Assembly (NCBI GenBank): GCA_023412915.1
Contig: JAEZRE010000013.1
Span: forward strand, 1 to 64,000
DNA length: 64,000 bases
Source: Bacillota bacterium
GTDB lineage: Bacteria > Bacillota > Clostridia > Acetivibrionales > DTU013
Direction: 5' to 3'
Below are positions 1-9,040 of this stretch, piece by piece. The stretch's first letter is position 1. Each line of letters opens with the position of its first letter. The notes beneath the pieces are model-generated. The model worked only from the letters and a program-made list of their open reading frames with translations, was not told the origin of the DNA and searched no databases. The position numbers and the translations under genes are program-made.

Positions 1-1125
1 CCCGCCCACGACCACGATCACGAACACGATCACGACCACGCCCAGGCCCACGACCACGACCACTACCACGCTCACGACCACGACCACAACCACGATCACG
101 ACCATACACACAGCCATACGCACGACCATGAGCATTCACATCACGGTACGGAACGCAATCTTACGGATATTGAACATATTTTTGAAGCAAGCCGGCTCAG
201 CAGCTTTGTTAAAACCTTCAGCATGAAGGTTTTCCGCGAGATCGCAGAGGCCGAGGCAAAGGTGCATGGAAAGCCTGTCGAAGAGGTACACTTCCATGAA
301 GTCGGCGCCGTCGATTCGATAGTGGATATTGCAGGCACTGCGATATGCCTCGAGCTTCTTGGAGTGGAAAAGGTGGTGAGCTCGGTACTGCATGACGGAA
401 GCGGTTTCATACACTGCAGGCACGGCATCATACCTGTGCCCGTTCCCGCCGTAATGGAGATGCTCTCGGGGAGCGGTATACCGCTTGTTACCGAGGAGGT
501 ATCGACGGAACTGGTAACTCCCACGGGGATGGGGCTTATAAAATGCATGGCTTCGGAGTTTGGCGCGTGCCCTCCGATGACGGTGGAGCGAACGGGTTAC
601 GGCCTCGGGAAGAGGGATACGGGCAGGCTCAACGCCCTTAGGGTAGTACTCGGGGAGGCCTATGACGAGCAGTCTTCCGCAGGCGATGAAATAGCAGTGC
701 TGGAGACGAATATGGATGACGTTTCCGGCGAAACGTTAGGCTATACCATGTCGAAGCTCATGGATGCGGGAGCGCTCGACGTATTCTATACGCCCATATA
801 TATGAAGAAAAACAGGCCTGCGTATATGCTTACCATCCTGGCAAAACCGGGCGCGGAAAACCTTTTGACGGATATAGTGTTCCGTGAGACGACCACGCTG
901 GGAATCAGGACCAGGTATGTCAAACGCCTCTGCATGGACAGAAGGATACTGAATGTCAGTACTCCCTATGGTGATGCCAGGGTTAAAGTCGCATCCTACG
1001 GAGCTATAAAGAAAATGTCCCCGGAGTACGAGGATTGCAGAAAAATTGCCGAGAAGTCTGGACTTACGCTGTCAAAGGCCTGTTCTATCGTCACTGAAGG
1101 TGCGGCGAAGCAGTATGGTGTATAA
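1..1125 (+). CDS. larC: LarC, nickel-pincer cofactor nickel insertase (5' partial)
   Basis: LarC inserts nickel into pyridinium-3,5-bisthiocarboxylate mononucleotide to make the nickel-pincer cofactor of lactate racemase and related enzymes. The frame is open from base 1, so the start lies upstream of the window. The first roughly 50 visible residues are almost all His alternating with Asp or Glu, the metal-binding stretch typical of LarC. The conserved body follows, with VHFHEVGAVDSIVDI, the TPTGMGLI segment and the C-terminal LETNMDDVSGE and KKNRPAY motifs. In Lactobacillus plantarum larC is read through a programmed frameshift (LarC1/LarC2); here the visible part, including both regions, is one continuous frame. 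The stop overlaps the next gene by 11 bases. No other lar gene is in view, so the client enzyme is unknown. Confidence 0.93.
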   Translation, partial: PAHDHDHEHDHDHAQAHDHDHYHAHDHDHNHDHDHTHSHTHDHEHSHHGTERNLTDIEHIFEASRLSSFVKTFSMKVFREIAEAEAKVHGKPVEEVHFHEVGAVDSIVDIAGTAICLELLGVEKVVSSVLHDGSGFIHCRHGIIPVPVPAVMEMLSGSGIPLVTEEVSTELVTPTGMGLIKCMASEFGACPPMTVERTGYGLGKRDTGRLNALRVVLGEAYDEQSSAGDEIAVLETNMDDVSGETLGYTMSKLMDAGALDVFYTPIYMKKNRPAYMLTILAKPGAENLLTDIVFRETTTLGIRTRYVKRLCMDRRILNVSTPYGDARVKVASYGAIKKMSPEYEDCRKIAEKSGLTLSKACSIVTEGAAKQYGV

Positions 1126-2062
1126 TAAGTTCTCTGAATATTTACTGAAGAGATACGGAACAAAAGTTTACAAGCTGCCGGTCAACATACCCTCCGGCTG
1201 CCCGAACCGGGACGGAACCTGCGGCAGCGGAGGCTGCATTTTCTGCGGCGAGGAGGGCGCCGGCTTTGAGACGCTTCCGGCCGATATGGACGTAACCGAA
1301 CAGTTGGCGGGGAATGCACTGTATATCGGACAAAAATATAATGCCGAGAAGTTTATTGCTTATTTTCAGAACTATTCAAACACCTATCTGCCGTTTCACC
1401 TTTTTCAGCAATATACCGAGGCAGCCTGCATCGACAATGCGGTTGCGCTTTATATTTCAACCCGCCCGGATTGTATAGACGACAAGAGGGTGGATTTCCT
1501 CAGGGAAATTAAAAACAGAAAAGGCGTCGACATAGTGTTCGAACTGGGTTTGCAGTCGGTCAACAGCCGCACGCTCAGATGGCTGAACCGGGGACACAGC
1601 CTCGCGGAATTCGTGGACGCCGTGCAGCGTATCAAAGGCAGTGGGCTTGAAGTATGCGCCCATATGATAAACGACATACCGGCGGATGAAGCGGAGGATG
1701 TCGCAGAAGGCGCAAAATTCCTTTCCGCGCTCGGAGTAGATCAGGTTAAATGCCACTCGCTCTATATCCTGGAAGATACGCCTCTTGCGGCTATGTTCAG
1801 ACAAGGTGGCTTCAAGCCGCTCCGCATGGAGGATTTTATCGCCAGGACGATCCTTTTCCTCGAATACCTCGACCCCAGGATCGTAGTACAGAGGCTTATC
1901 GGTAGGGCTCCGCAGGACAGGACGCTTTTCTGCAGCTGGGACACGAGCTGGTGGAAGGTGCATGCCGCAATCGAGGAAAGGATGCAGTCGGAGGGCCTGT
2001 ACCAGGGACGGAGGTTTGATTACCTCAACGGTCCGGCGCTCGGACGGGCCGGATTCAGGTAG
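1115..2062 (+). CDS. TIGR01212 / YhcC family radical SAM protein
   Basis: A 315-residue radical SAM protein of the YhcC (TIGR01212) family, whose reaction is not firmly established. Near the N terminus is the family signature CPNRDGTCGSGGCIFC, which holds the three cysteines for the 4Fe-4S cluster, followed by the FCGEEGAGF segment. A longer frame begins at 1046, but the ATG at 1115 gives MVYNKFSEYLLKRYGTKVYK, which matches the family start and overlaps larC by 11 bases, so I chose it. Length fits the family (about 300 residues). Translational coupling to larC is likely; whether the two act together is unknown. Confidence 0.9.
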   Translation: MVYNKFSEYLLKRYGTKVYKLPVNIPSGCPNRDGTCGSGGCIFCGEEGAGFETLPADMDVTEQLAGNALYIGQKYNAEKFIAYFQNYSNTYLPFHLFQQYTEAACIDNAVALYISTRPDCIDDKRVDFLREIKNRKGVDIVFELGLQSVNSRTLRWLNRGHSLAEFVDAVQRIKGSGLEVCAHMINDIPADEAEDVAEGAKFLSALGVDQVKCHSLYILEDTPLAAMFRQGGFKPLRMEDFIARTILFLEYLDPRIVVQRLIGRAPQDRTLFCSWDTSWWKVHAAIEERMQSEGLYQGRRFDYLNGPALGRAGFR

Positions 2063-2074
2063 AATGTGGGAAAA

Positions 2075-2101
2075 GAAACAAAAGAACCGTCCCTCTGTTT
2101 C
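2075..2101 (-). repeat. REP-like 27-nt motif, copy 1
   Basis: The minus strand reads GAAACAGAGGGACGGTTC followed by TTTTGTTTC. It matches 25 of 27 bases with the plus-strand copy at 19206-19232. Both copies are intergenic and both are bounded by GAAAC and GTTTC. Motifs built on GGGACGGTTCTTTTGTTTC resemble the intergenic repeats found with REP-associated (IS200-like) transposases in Firmicutes. No such transposase is in this window, so that link is inference. Confidence 0.6.
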
Positions 2102-2123
2102 ATTAAATTTGTCGACTCTGACG

Positions 2124-2152
2124 TTTACAAGTATTTTCTGCTTGGTTATAAT
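2124..2152 (+). promoter_or_regulatory. Sigma-A type promoter for guaA
   Basis: TTTACA at 2124-2129 and a perfect TATAAT at 2147-2152 are separated by 17 bases. Transcription would start near 2159, giving a very short leader before guaA (ATG 2180). AGGAG at 2167-2171 serves as the ribosome binding site. No purine riboswitch fits in this leader. Confidence 0.7.
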
Positions 2153-2179
2153 AGTCATAAAAAAATAGGAGATTAGGAT

Positions 2180-3715
2180 ATGAATAATGAACTGGTCATC
2201 GTGCTGGATTTCGGAGGCCAATACAACCAGCTGATCGCGAGAAGGGTCAGAGAGGCAAACGTATACTGCGAAGTCCTCTCATATAAAACTCCCCTAGAAC
2301 GTATAAAGGAGCTCAATCCCAAGGGTATTATCTTCACCGGCGGACCGATGTCCGTACTCGATCCGGGCGCTCCGTTCTGCGACAGCGGTATCTTCGGCCT
2401 GGATATCCCGATCCTTGGAATATGCTACGGCATGCAGCTCATGAGCGTAATGCTCGGAGGCGAAGTCGGAAAAGCGGATCAGCGCGAATACGGCAAGATG
2501 GATATCGAGCTGCAAACCGACTGCAGCCTGTTCAACGGCGTAGAAGCCAATACGACCTGCTGGATGAGCCATACCTATTTCGTTACTAAAATACCGGAAG
2601 GCTTTACAAAAGCCGCTTTTTCAACCAATTGTCCCACTGCCGCCATGGAAAATCAAAAAGCCAAACTCTACGGAGTGCAGTTCCACCCCGAAGTCATGCA
2701 TACGCCGAAAGGGAAGGAGATGTTGAACAACTTCCTTTATAAGATTTGCGGCTGCAAGGGCGATTGGGTGATGTCCTCGTTTGTGCGCCAGTCGATCGAA
2801 GCAATAAAGGCAAAGGTAGGAAACGGCAAGGTGCTTTGTGCTTTGTCCGGCGGAGTCGATTCTTCTGTAGCTGCGGTCCTCATGAACAAAGCCGTAGGCA
2901 AACAATTGACCTGTATATTCGTCGACCACGGTTTGCTTAGAAAATATGAAGGAGATCAGGTGGAACAGGTCTTCAGGCAGCAGTATGATATAAACCTGAT
3001 ACGCGTAAACGCGGAAGACAGGTTTTTAAGCAAGCTTGCCGGTGTTGAAGACCCGGAAAGAAAGAGAAAGATAATCGGTGAGGAATTCATCCGCGTTTTT
3101 GAAGATGAAGCGAAAAAGATAGGGACAGTGGATTTCCTGGTGCAGGGAACCATATATCCCGACGTTATAGAAAGCGGCCTCGGCGACGCGGCTGTTATCA
3201 AGAGCCACCATAATGTTGGCGGACTGCCGGATTATGTGGATTTCAAGGAAATAATCGAACCGCTCAGGAATCTATTTAAGGATGAGGTAAGAAAGGTCGG
3301 AGAGGAACTCGATATCCCGGCCGAGATAGTATGGCGCCAGCCTTTCCCTGGTCCTGGCCTGGCTATCCGTGTAATCGGAGATATCACAAAGGATAAGCTT
3401 GAAATACTGAGGGATTCGGACCATATTTTCCGCAGCGAGATCGCTGCCGCCGGTCTGGATAGATCCATCAACCAGTATTTTACAGTGCTGACCGGAATGA
3501 GGAGCGTCGGAGTAATGGGAGACGAGCGCACCTACGATTACACTCTGGCGCTGAGAGCTGTGACAACCACAGACTTTATGACCGCGGACTGGGCGAGGAT
3601 CCCGTATGATCTGCTGGAGAAGATATCCAACAGAATAGTCAATGAGGTGAAGCACATAAACCGCGTCGTATACGATATAACCAGCAAGCCGCCGGCGACC
3701 ATAGAGTGGGAATAA
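2180..3715 (+). CDS. guaA: GMP synthase (glutamine-hydrolysing)
   Basis: Converts XMP to GMP using ATP and glutamine, the last step of de novo guanine nucleotide synthesis. At 511 residues it has the full two-domain layout. The N-terminal class I glutamine amidotransferase carries the nucleophile Cys at about residue 82 (GICYGMQ) and the QFHPEV His/Glu pair near 170. The ATP pyrophosphatase domain has the P-loop-like SGGVDSS near 225, and the C-terminal dimerisation domain ends in KPPATIEWE, the usual terminus. It has its own promoter and is followed by a strong terminator, so it is probably monocistronic. It sits about 8 kb upstream of the pur cluster. Confidence 0.98.
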   Translation: MNNELVIVLDFGGQYNQLIARRVREANVYCEVLSYKTPLERIKELNPKGIIFTGGPMSVLDPGAPFCDSGIFGLDIPILGICYGMQLMSVMLGGEVGKADQREYGKMDIELQTDCSLFNGVEANTTCWMSHTYFVTKIPEGFTKAAFSTNCPTAAMENQKAKLYGVQFHPEVMHTPKGKEMLNNFLYKICGCKGDWVMSSFVRQSIEAIKAKVGNGKVLCALSGGVDSSVAAVLMNKAVGKQLTCIFVDHGLLRKYEGDQVEQVFRQQYDINLIRVNAEDRFLSKLAGVEDPERKRKIIGEEFIRVFEDEAKKIGTVDFLVQGTIYPDVIESGLGDAAVIKSHHNVGGLPDYVDFKEIIEPLRNLFKDEVRKVGEELDIPAEIVWRQPFPGPGLAIRVIGDITKDKLEILRDSDHIFRSEIAAAGLDRSINQYFTVLTGMRSVGVMGDERTYDYTLALRAVTTTDFMTADWARIPYDLLEKISNRIVNEVKHINRVVYDITSKPPATIEWE

Positions 3716-3772
3716 CGACGAATCCCCGGAAATCGCTGTCTGTGGCCAGTTGACCTTCCATTCCATATATTC

Positions 3773-3807
3773 GGCCTTGCTGATAACTACATCGGCAAGG
3801 TCTTTTT
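3773..3807 (+). terminator. Intrinsic terminator after guaA
   Basis: A 12-bp stem, GGCCTTGCTGAT (3773-3784) with ATCGGCAAGGTC (3791-3802), closes a 6-base loop and is followed by a T run. It separates guaA from nifJ. Confidence 0.85.
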
Positions 3808-3925
3808 GCGTTCAACCATTCTTTGAAAAGGCTGTTGAGGAGGCTGAAATGGAAATTAACTGTTATATGCTTTTCTGGATACAATCCTCAGCAGGGTCTA
3901 TATATACATAATAATTTGCACAATC

Positions 3926-3954
3926 TTTACAAAACATCAATCGAATAATAAAAT
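3926..3954 (+). promoter_or_regulatory. Probable promoter for nifJ
   Basis: TTTACA at 3926-3931 and TAAAAT at 3949-3954 are 17 bases apart, in an AT-rich stretch ahead of the strong Shine-Dalgarno sequence AAAGGGGG and the ATG at 3998. The rest of 3716-3997 holds the guaA terminator and no convincing gene. Confidence 0.5.
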
Positions 3955-3997
3955 ATGTTGTTGAATAGTAATTTACTTATATAAAGGGGGAAGATAT

Positions 3998-6900
3998 ATG
4001 TCAAGGCCAAAACAATCTATGGACGGTAACACGGCTGCTGCACATGTAGCATATGCGTTTACGGATGTTGCCGCAATATACCCGATTACGCCTTCAAGCC
4101 CTATGGCTGATAATGTCGACCAATGGTCAGCCGCAGGCAGGGAAAACATTTTCGGCAATCAGGTTAAGGTGGTTGAGCTTCAGTCTGAAGCCGGTGCCGC
4201 GGGAACGGTTCATGGTTCTCTGGCTGCCGGAGCTCTGACTACAACCTTTACAGCTTCGCAGGGCCTTCTTCTGATGATTCCGAATATGTTTAAAATAGCC
4301 GGTGAACAGCTTCCCAGCGTATTTCATGTGTCTGCACGTACGGTTGCCAGCCATGCATTGAATATCTTCGGCGATCATAGCGACGTATATTCCTGTCGTC
4401 AGACCGGTTTTGCCATGCTGGCAGAATCAAACCCCCAGGAAGTAATGGATTTAAGCGCCGTTGCCCATCTTGCTACCATTGAAGGCAAGGTACCCTTCAT
4501 AAATTTCTTCGATGGTTTCCGTACCTCCCATGAAATTCAGAAAATTGAAACTTGGGATTACAACGATCTGAAAGAAATGTGTAACATGGCTGCAGTAAAG
4601 GCTTTCCGCGAAAACGCGTTAAGTCCTGAGCACCCGGCAATGCGCGGTTCTCATGAAAACGGGGATATTTTCTTCCAGCACCGTGAAGCATGTAATACTG
4701 TTTACGACAAATTGCCGGCTGTCGTTGAAAAATACATGGCTAAGATCAATGAGAAGCTTGGTACGAATTATGATTTGTTCAACTACTACGGAGCGCCAGA
4801 TGCGCAGCGTGTTATCATGGCTATGGGGTCAATCTGTGATGTAGCGGAAGAAGTTGTGGATTACTTAACTGCAGCAGGCGAAAAAGTTGGCCTGATCAAG
4901 GTTCGTTTGTACCGTCCCTGGGTTCCCGCAAGCCTTCTTAAAGTGCTCCCCAAGACAGCCAGGAAGATCGCTGTTCTCGACCGTTCAAAAGAACCTGGAG
5001 CACTGGGCGATCCTTTGTATCTCGATGTTGCCGCAACTCTCCGTGAAGCGGGACTCAATGATATTATCGTAACAAACGGGCGTTATGGACTTGGTTCCAA
5101 GGATACGCCGCCATCCTCCGTATTCGCTGTTTATACTGAACTCAGGAAGGATGCTCCTAAGCCGCGTTTTACTATTGGCATCGTAGACGATGTTACCCAC
5201 TTGAGCCTGCCTGAAGTAAAGCCCGCTCCTATTACCGCTGCCGCAGGAACAGTAGAATGTAAGTTCTGGGGCCTTGGAGGAGATGGTACCATAGGCGCCA
5301 ACAAGAACTCTACAAAGATTATCGGAGACCATACGGAAAAATATGTCCAGTCCTATTTCCAATACGATTCCAAGAAATCCCTCGGCATAACAATCTCACA
5401 TCTCAGGTTCGGCGATAAACCGATTAGGAGCCCGTATTATATAAACCAAGCCGACTTTGTTGCATGCCATAACCCATCTTACATTCTTAAAGGCTTCAAG
5501 ATGGTTCAGGATGTAAAGCCAGGTGGGGTTTTCATGATTAACTGCCAGTGGTCGGATGAAGAATTGGATGCCAGACTCAACGCCGCTACCAAGAAATATA
5601 TCGCAGATAACAACATTCAGTTATATACAATCAACGCTATCGATAAAGCCATAGAACTTGGTATGGGTAAACATACGAATACCATTCTTCAGTCTGCATT
5701 CTTCAAATTAGCCAATATTATGCCGATTGACCATGCTGTCAGGTTCATGAAGGAGGCTGCGAAGAAATCCTATAGCAAGAAGGGCGATGCAGTCGTAGAA
5801 ATGAACTGCAAAGCGATCGATGCAGGCGTAGACGCGCTTCATAAAGTGGATGTTCCGGCTTCCTGGTCAAATCCGGGAGCAGACCCGGCTGCGCCTGAGT
5901 TTATAGGGCGTCCTGAGACGGTTAAGATGGTAAAGAACCTGATGAATCCAATCTTATTAATGGACGGCGACAGCCTTCCCGTATCGGCGTTCGCGGAAAA
6001 TCCAAACGGACAGTTCGAATTGGGCGCCTCCGCATATGAAAAGCGTGGTATAGCCGTACTTGTTCCGGAATGGGATGCCGCGACTTGTATCCAGTGCAAC
6101 AATTGCGCGTTTGTTTGCTCCCATGCCACCATACGTCCGTTTATGCTGAGTGAAGCGGAAGTAAAGGCGGCTCCTCCCGGTATCAGGCTTGCCGATACCA
6201 AGCCCAAGGCCGGTGAATACAAGTACACGATGAGCGTATCTCCATTGGATTGTATGGGCTGCGGCGAATGTGTCACAGTATGTCCCGGCAAGGAGAAGGC
6301 AATTAAGATGGTACCGCAGGAATCACAGTCTGATCAGCAGCCGGTATTTGATTACCTGGTTGCCAACGTAGGCAAGAAGCCTGGGATGCCGGCCGACACT
6401 ACTGTTAAGGGATCTCAGTTCAATCAGCCGCTTCTCGAGTTCTCGGGAAGCTGTCCAGGATGTGCTGAAACCTCTTATGCCCGTTTAGTCACCCAGCTGT
6501 TTGGAGAGCAAATGTATATCTCCAATGCCACAGGATGTTCTTCAATCTGGGGAGGTACTGCCGCAGTCAGCCCCTACACGATAAACAAGGATTCCAAGAG
6601 AGGTCCCGCCTGGGCAAACTCCTTGTTCGAGGATAACGCAGAGCACGGTTTTGGTATGTATCTCGGACAGAAGGTTCTCCGTGAACAGGCCATAGCCAAG
6701 ATTGAGAAGCTTGCCGCTTCCGATAAGTCTTCCGCTGAGCTGAAGGCTGCCGCTGCCAAATTCATCGAAACCAAAGACAGTACTAAAGAGAACGCCCCCG
6801 CCGGCAAAGCACTCATTGCTGAACTGGAAAAGGCTGCTGCTGCAGGCTGCGATCTTTCCAAGGAAGTACTTGAGAAAAAGCAATACCTTGCCAAGAAATC

Positions 6901-7549
6901 CGTTTGGATTCTCGGTGGCGACGGATGGGCATATGATATCGGATTCGGCGGACTTGACCATGTGCTTGCTACAGGTGAAAACGTAAACGTTATGGTATTT
7001 GATACGGAAATGTATTCCAATACCGGCGGGCAGGCATCCAAAGCCTCCAATATCGGAGAGGTCTGCCAGTTTGCCGCCGCAGGTAAAGATATTGGCAAGA
7101 AGAGTCTTGCTGAAATCGCTACGAGCTATGGGTACGTATATGTTGCGCAGATCGCTCTCGGCGCTAACCCGGCTCAGGCTGTCAAGGTACTTGCGGAAGC
7201 GGAAGCCTATAACGGACCGTCCTTGATCATTTGCTATGCTCCTTGTGAGCTTCATGGCGTGAAAGGCGGTATGAATCACTGCCAGAATGAAATGAAGAAA
7301 GCCGTTGCTTCCGGGTACTGGAATCTGTTCTCCTTCAATCCTGCGTATAAGGCGGAAGGAAAGAATCCGTTTACCTTGACCTCCAAGCCGGGCGATGGAA
7401 CCTACCAGGAATTCCTGAATAACGAAACACGTTATACCAGCCTGTCTATTAAGTTCCCGGATCGTGCAGAAAAACTCTTCAAGGAATCTGAGAAGGCTGC
7501 TCAGGAACGTTATGAGCATTTGTTAAAGTTGGTTGAACTGTATAAATAA
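3998..7549 (+). CDS. nifJ: Pyruvate:ferredoxin (flavodoxin) oxidoreductase
   Basis: A single-chain PFOR of 1183 residues, the normal length for the homodimeric enzyme. It oxidises pyruvate with CoA to acetyl-CoA and CO2 and reduces ferredoxin, a central step of clostridial fermentation. The N-terminal pyrimidine-binding domain opens with DGNTAAAHVAYA and the YPITPSSPMA motif. The middle carries two ferredoxin-type 4Fe-4S clusters, CIQCNNCAFVC and CMGCGECVTVC. A further Cys pair, CPGCAE, precedes the TPP-binding domain, which has GCSSIWGG and GDGWAYDIGFGG followed by DTEMYSNTGGQ. The gene has its own promoter and terminator. Codon use looks biased, as for a highly expressed protein. Confidence 0.98.
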   Translation: MSRPKQSMDGNTAAAHVAYAFTDVAAIYPITPSSPMADNVDQWSAAGRENIFGNQVKVVELQSEAGAAGTVHGSLAAGALTTTFTASQGLLLMIPNMFKIAGEQLPSVFHVSARTVASHALNIFGDHSDVYSCRQTGFAMLAESNPQEVMDLSAVAHLATIEGKVPFINFFDGFRTSHEIQKIETWDYNDLKEMCNMAAVKAFRENALSPEHPAMRGSHENGDIFFQHREACNTVYDKLPAVVEKYMAKINEKLGTNYDLFNYYGAPDAQRVIMAMGSICDVAEEVVDYLTAAGEKVGLIKVRLYRPWVPASLLKVLPKTARKIAVLDRSKEPGALGDPLYLDVAATLREAGLNDIIVTNGRYGLGSKDTPPSSVFAVYTELRKDAPKPRFTIGIVDDVTHLSLPEVKPAPITAAAGTVECKFWGLGGDGTIGANKNSTKIIGDHTEKYVQSYFQYDSKKSLGITISHLRFGDKPIRSPYYINQADFVACHNPSYILKGFKMVQDVKPGGVFMINCQWSDEELDARLNAATKKYIADNNIQLYTINAIDKAIELGMGKHTNTILQSAFFKLANIMPIDHAVRFMKEAAKKSYSKKGDAVVEMNCKAIDAGVDALHKVDVPASWSNPGADPAAPEFIGRPETVKMVKNLMNPILLMDGDSLPVSAFAENPNGQFELGASAYEKRGIAVLVPEWDAATCIQCNNCAFVCSHATIRPFMLSEAEVKAAPPGIRLADTKPKAGEYKYTMSVSPLDCMGCGECVTVCPGKEKAIKMVPQESQSDQQPVFDYLVANVGKKPGMPADTTVKGSQFNQPLLEFSGSCPGCAETSYARLVTQLFGEQMYISNATGCSSIWGGTAAVSPYTINKDSKRGPAWANSLFEDNAEHGFGMYLGQKVLREQAIAKIEKLAASDKSSAELKAAAAKFIETKDSTKENAPAGKALIAELEKAAAAGCDLSKEVLEKKQYLAKKSVWILGGDGWAYDIGFGGLDHVLATGENVNVMVFDTEMYSNTGGQASKASNIGEVCQFAAAGKDIGKKSLAEIATSYGYVYVAQIALGANPAQAVKVLAEAEAYNGPSLIICYAPCELHGVKGGMNHCQNEMKKAVASGYWNLFSFNPAYKAEGKNPFTLTSKPGDGTYQEFLNNETRYTSLSIKFPDRAEKLFKESEKAAQERYEHLLKLVELYK

Positions 7550-7602
7550 TAGCTGGAAGTCATTAGCAACAACGTTGATTTCAGCTTATATGTATGAAGG
7601 AG

Positions 7603-7639
7603 AAAATCGCCGTACTTGAAACGGTACGGCGATTTTTTT
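7603..7639 (+). terminator. Intrinsic terminator after nifJ
   Basis: A 13-bp stem, AAAATCGCCGTAC (7603-7615) with GTACGGCGATTTT (7624-7636), has an 8-base loop and a run of seven T. In the rest of the 325-base gap (7640-7874) I see no gene or recognised RNA. Confidence 0.9.
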
Positions 7640-7874
7640 GTGAGCAATTTACAGAAGCGAATCCCGACGTATTTATAACACAAGCTAACCGCTGGAGAGG
7701 GAAGGAGAAGCCTAGCAATCCGTATCTAGTAAGTTGTACGCGTAGGTTTTCCACTACAGATGGTAACCATTGAAGAAAAATAAAATAGCTGATAGAATGA
7801 TAGCGGTTTGATAATATAAATTCGGCAAGGGCATATTGTTAAGATTGCATAAAATATATTAAGGACGTGTTGAT

Positions 7875-8687
7875 GTGGAAATCGTCAAAAACTTTATAAA
7901 AGGTGTAGTGACCGGAGTCGCCACGCTGGTGCCCGGAGTCAGCGGCGGGACCATGGCCATAATACTCGGGATATACGACCGGCTGATACATTCAGTAAGT
8001 TCGGTATTTGAGGATTTCAAGAAGAATTTTCTGTTCCTGTTGCAGGTCGGACTGGGCGGAGTTTTAGGCATACTGCTTTTCAGCCGCTTGATGGAAAGCG
8101 CCATGAACACCATACCGTATGTGATGCAGTTCCTGTTTATCGGGATCATAATAGGAGGTCTGCCTGTACTATATAAAAAATCGGTATCGGCCGGCAAAGG
8201 AAGTCCCGCGGATTACATATTTCTGATAGTCGGATTTGCGATAGTATTTCTGATGTCGCTGGAACCTCAGGCCATAGTAAATCTTGCGACTGCAAAGGGT
8301 ATCCTCAGCTACATATTTCTCATAATAGCCGGGATAGTAATAGCCATAGCGCTTGTACTGCCCGGAATAAGCGCCTCCTTTATGCTACTGGCGCTTGGCG
8401 TGTACAGCCTTACGCTGAATGCCATAAATACGCTGAACATTCCGTTCCTCATACCCTTGGGAATCGGGCTGGCCGCGGGCACTTTCGGGACCGCAAAGGC
8501 AATAGAAAAACTGCTGCAGAAATATCCGAGAAAGACCTATATGCTTATAATCGGTTTTGTCCTGGGTTCGCTGGTTGAGGTATTCCCCGGGATACCGCAG
8601 GGCTGGCAGCTGCCTGCGTCCGTGGTAGTATTCATACTCGGCTTTGCCGTCATATTCTGGCTTGGCAGGAAGGGCCTTACCGACTGA
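7875..8687 (+). CDS. popT: DUF368 family polyprenyl-phosphate transporter
   Basis: A 270-residue multi-pass membrane protein of the DUF368 family. Members (PopT) have been shown to return undecaprenyl phosphate across the membrane for wall and surface-polymer synthesis. The N-terminal family signature is clear: GVVTGVATLVPGVSGGTMA followed by GIYDRL. A second related half contains LVLPGISASFMLLALGVY, the internal repeat expected of the fold. The start is GTG at 7875, with AAGGAC about 9 bases upstream; the ATG at 7873 is out of frame. It stands alone between two terminators. The supply of C55-P it implies is relevant to the polysaccharide locus at the far end of the window. Confidence 0.88.
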   Translation: MEIVKNFIKGVVTGVATLVPGVSGGTMAIILGIYDRLIHSVSSVFEDFKKNFLFLLQVGLGGVLGILLFSRLMESAMNTIPYVMQFLFIGIIIGGLPVLYKKSVSAGKGSPADYIFLIVGFAIVFLMSLEPQAIVNLATAKGILSYIFLIIAGIVIAIALVLPGISASFMLLALGVYSLTLNAINTLNIPFLIPLGIGLAAGTFGTAKAIEKLLQKYPRKTYMLIIGFVLGSLVEVFPGIPQGWQLPASVVVFILGFAVIFWLGRKGLTD

Positions 8688-8757
8688 CCTATACGTAACA
8701 ACTCAGTACGATGACGTCGTACAGCTTTGATTAACAAACCTGACAGAATAAACACCT

Positions 8758-8806
8758 AAAATACGAATGATTATTATCAAATAATAAAAATTGTTCGTAT
8801 TTTTTT
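8758..8806 (+). terminator. AT-rich terminator after popT
   Basis: AAATACGAA (8758-8766) pairs with TTCGTATTT (8794-8802), with an inner TTATTAT/ATAATAA stem (8771-8777/8781-8787) and a long T run. The A-rich left flank means it could work in both directions. Confidence 0.7.
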
Positions 8807-8816
8807 CTGTTTTCCG

Positions 8817-8846
8817 TTGACAAACGATTATTTCTTTTGATAGTAT
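8817..8846 (+). promoter_or_regulatory. Strong promoter upstream of pbuG
   Basis: A perfect TTGACA (8817-8822) and TAGTAT (8841-8846) are 18 bases apart. Transcription would begin near 8853, more than 230 bases ahead of the pbuG start. This leaves room for a structured leader or a separate small RNA. Confidence 0.65.
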
Positions 8847-8852
8847 TAATAA

Positions 8853-9040
8853 CGTAAAAAGCATGCCGTCCGCAATACCCGCAAGGTCTCGATCCGGCCC
8901 TCTGTAAGGATTACAGGGTGGGAGGCGCCATTTATGGGCGGGTCTTAGCCTCCAAAATACCGGGTATAAGCACGAAAATCAGGAAAGAGCGAAAGTACGA
9001 ACATTCTTATGTCTCAGCAGGCTTTATCGGACGTATTAAA
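8853..9040 (+). ncRNA. Candidate structured RNA between its own promoter and pbuG
   Basis: The span of about 190 bases is GC-rich compared with its flanks and can fold. ATACCCG (8875-8881) pairs with CGGGTAT (8961-8967). Inside are CTGTAA/TTACAG (8902-8907/8911-8916) and GGAGGC/GCCTCC (8921-8926/8948-8953). CGTCCG (8867-8872) can pair with CGGACG (9028-9033). It contains none of the conserved cores of the purine, ZTP, PRPP, T-box or THF classes that I can recall. Size, promoter and position next to purine genes would also suit a 6S RNA, but I cannot confirm that class. It may instead be a pbuG leader. Confidence 0.35.

Noticed and set aside
1..140. Periodic CAC/GAC repeats read as a non-coding microsatellite
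   Set aside because: They are in frame with larC and encode its expected His-rich metal-binding stretch.
6542..7519. 325-codon minus-strand frame opposite nifJ
   Set aside because: Antisense to the conserved TPP domain of PFOR, with no plausible start signal or domain.
8850..8970. Purine, ZTP, PRPP/guanidine, T-box or THF riboswitch upstream of pbuG
   Set aside because: None of the conserved core sequences of these classes could be found; it is kept only as an unclassified structured RNA.
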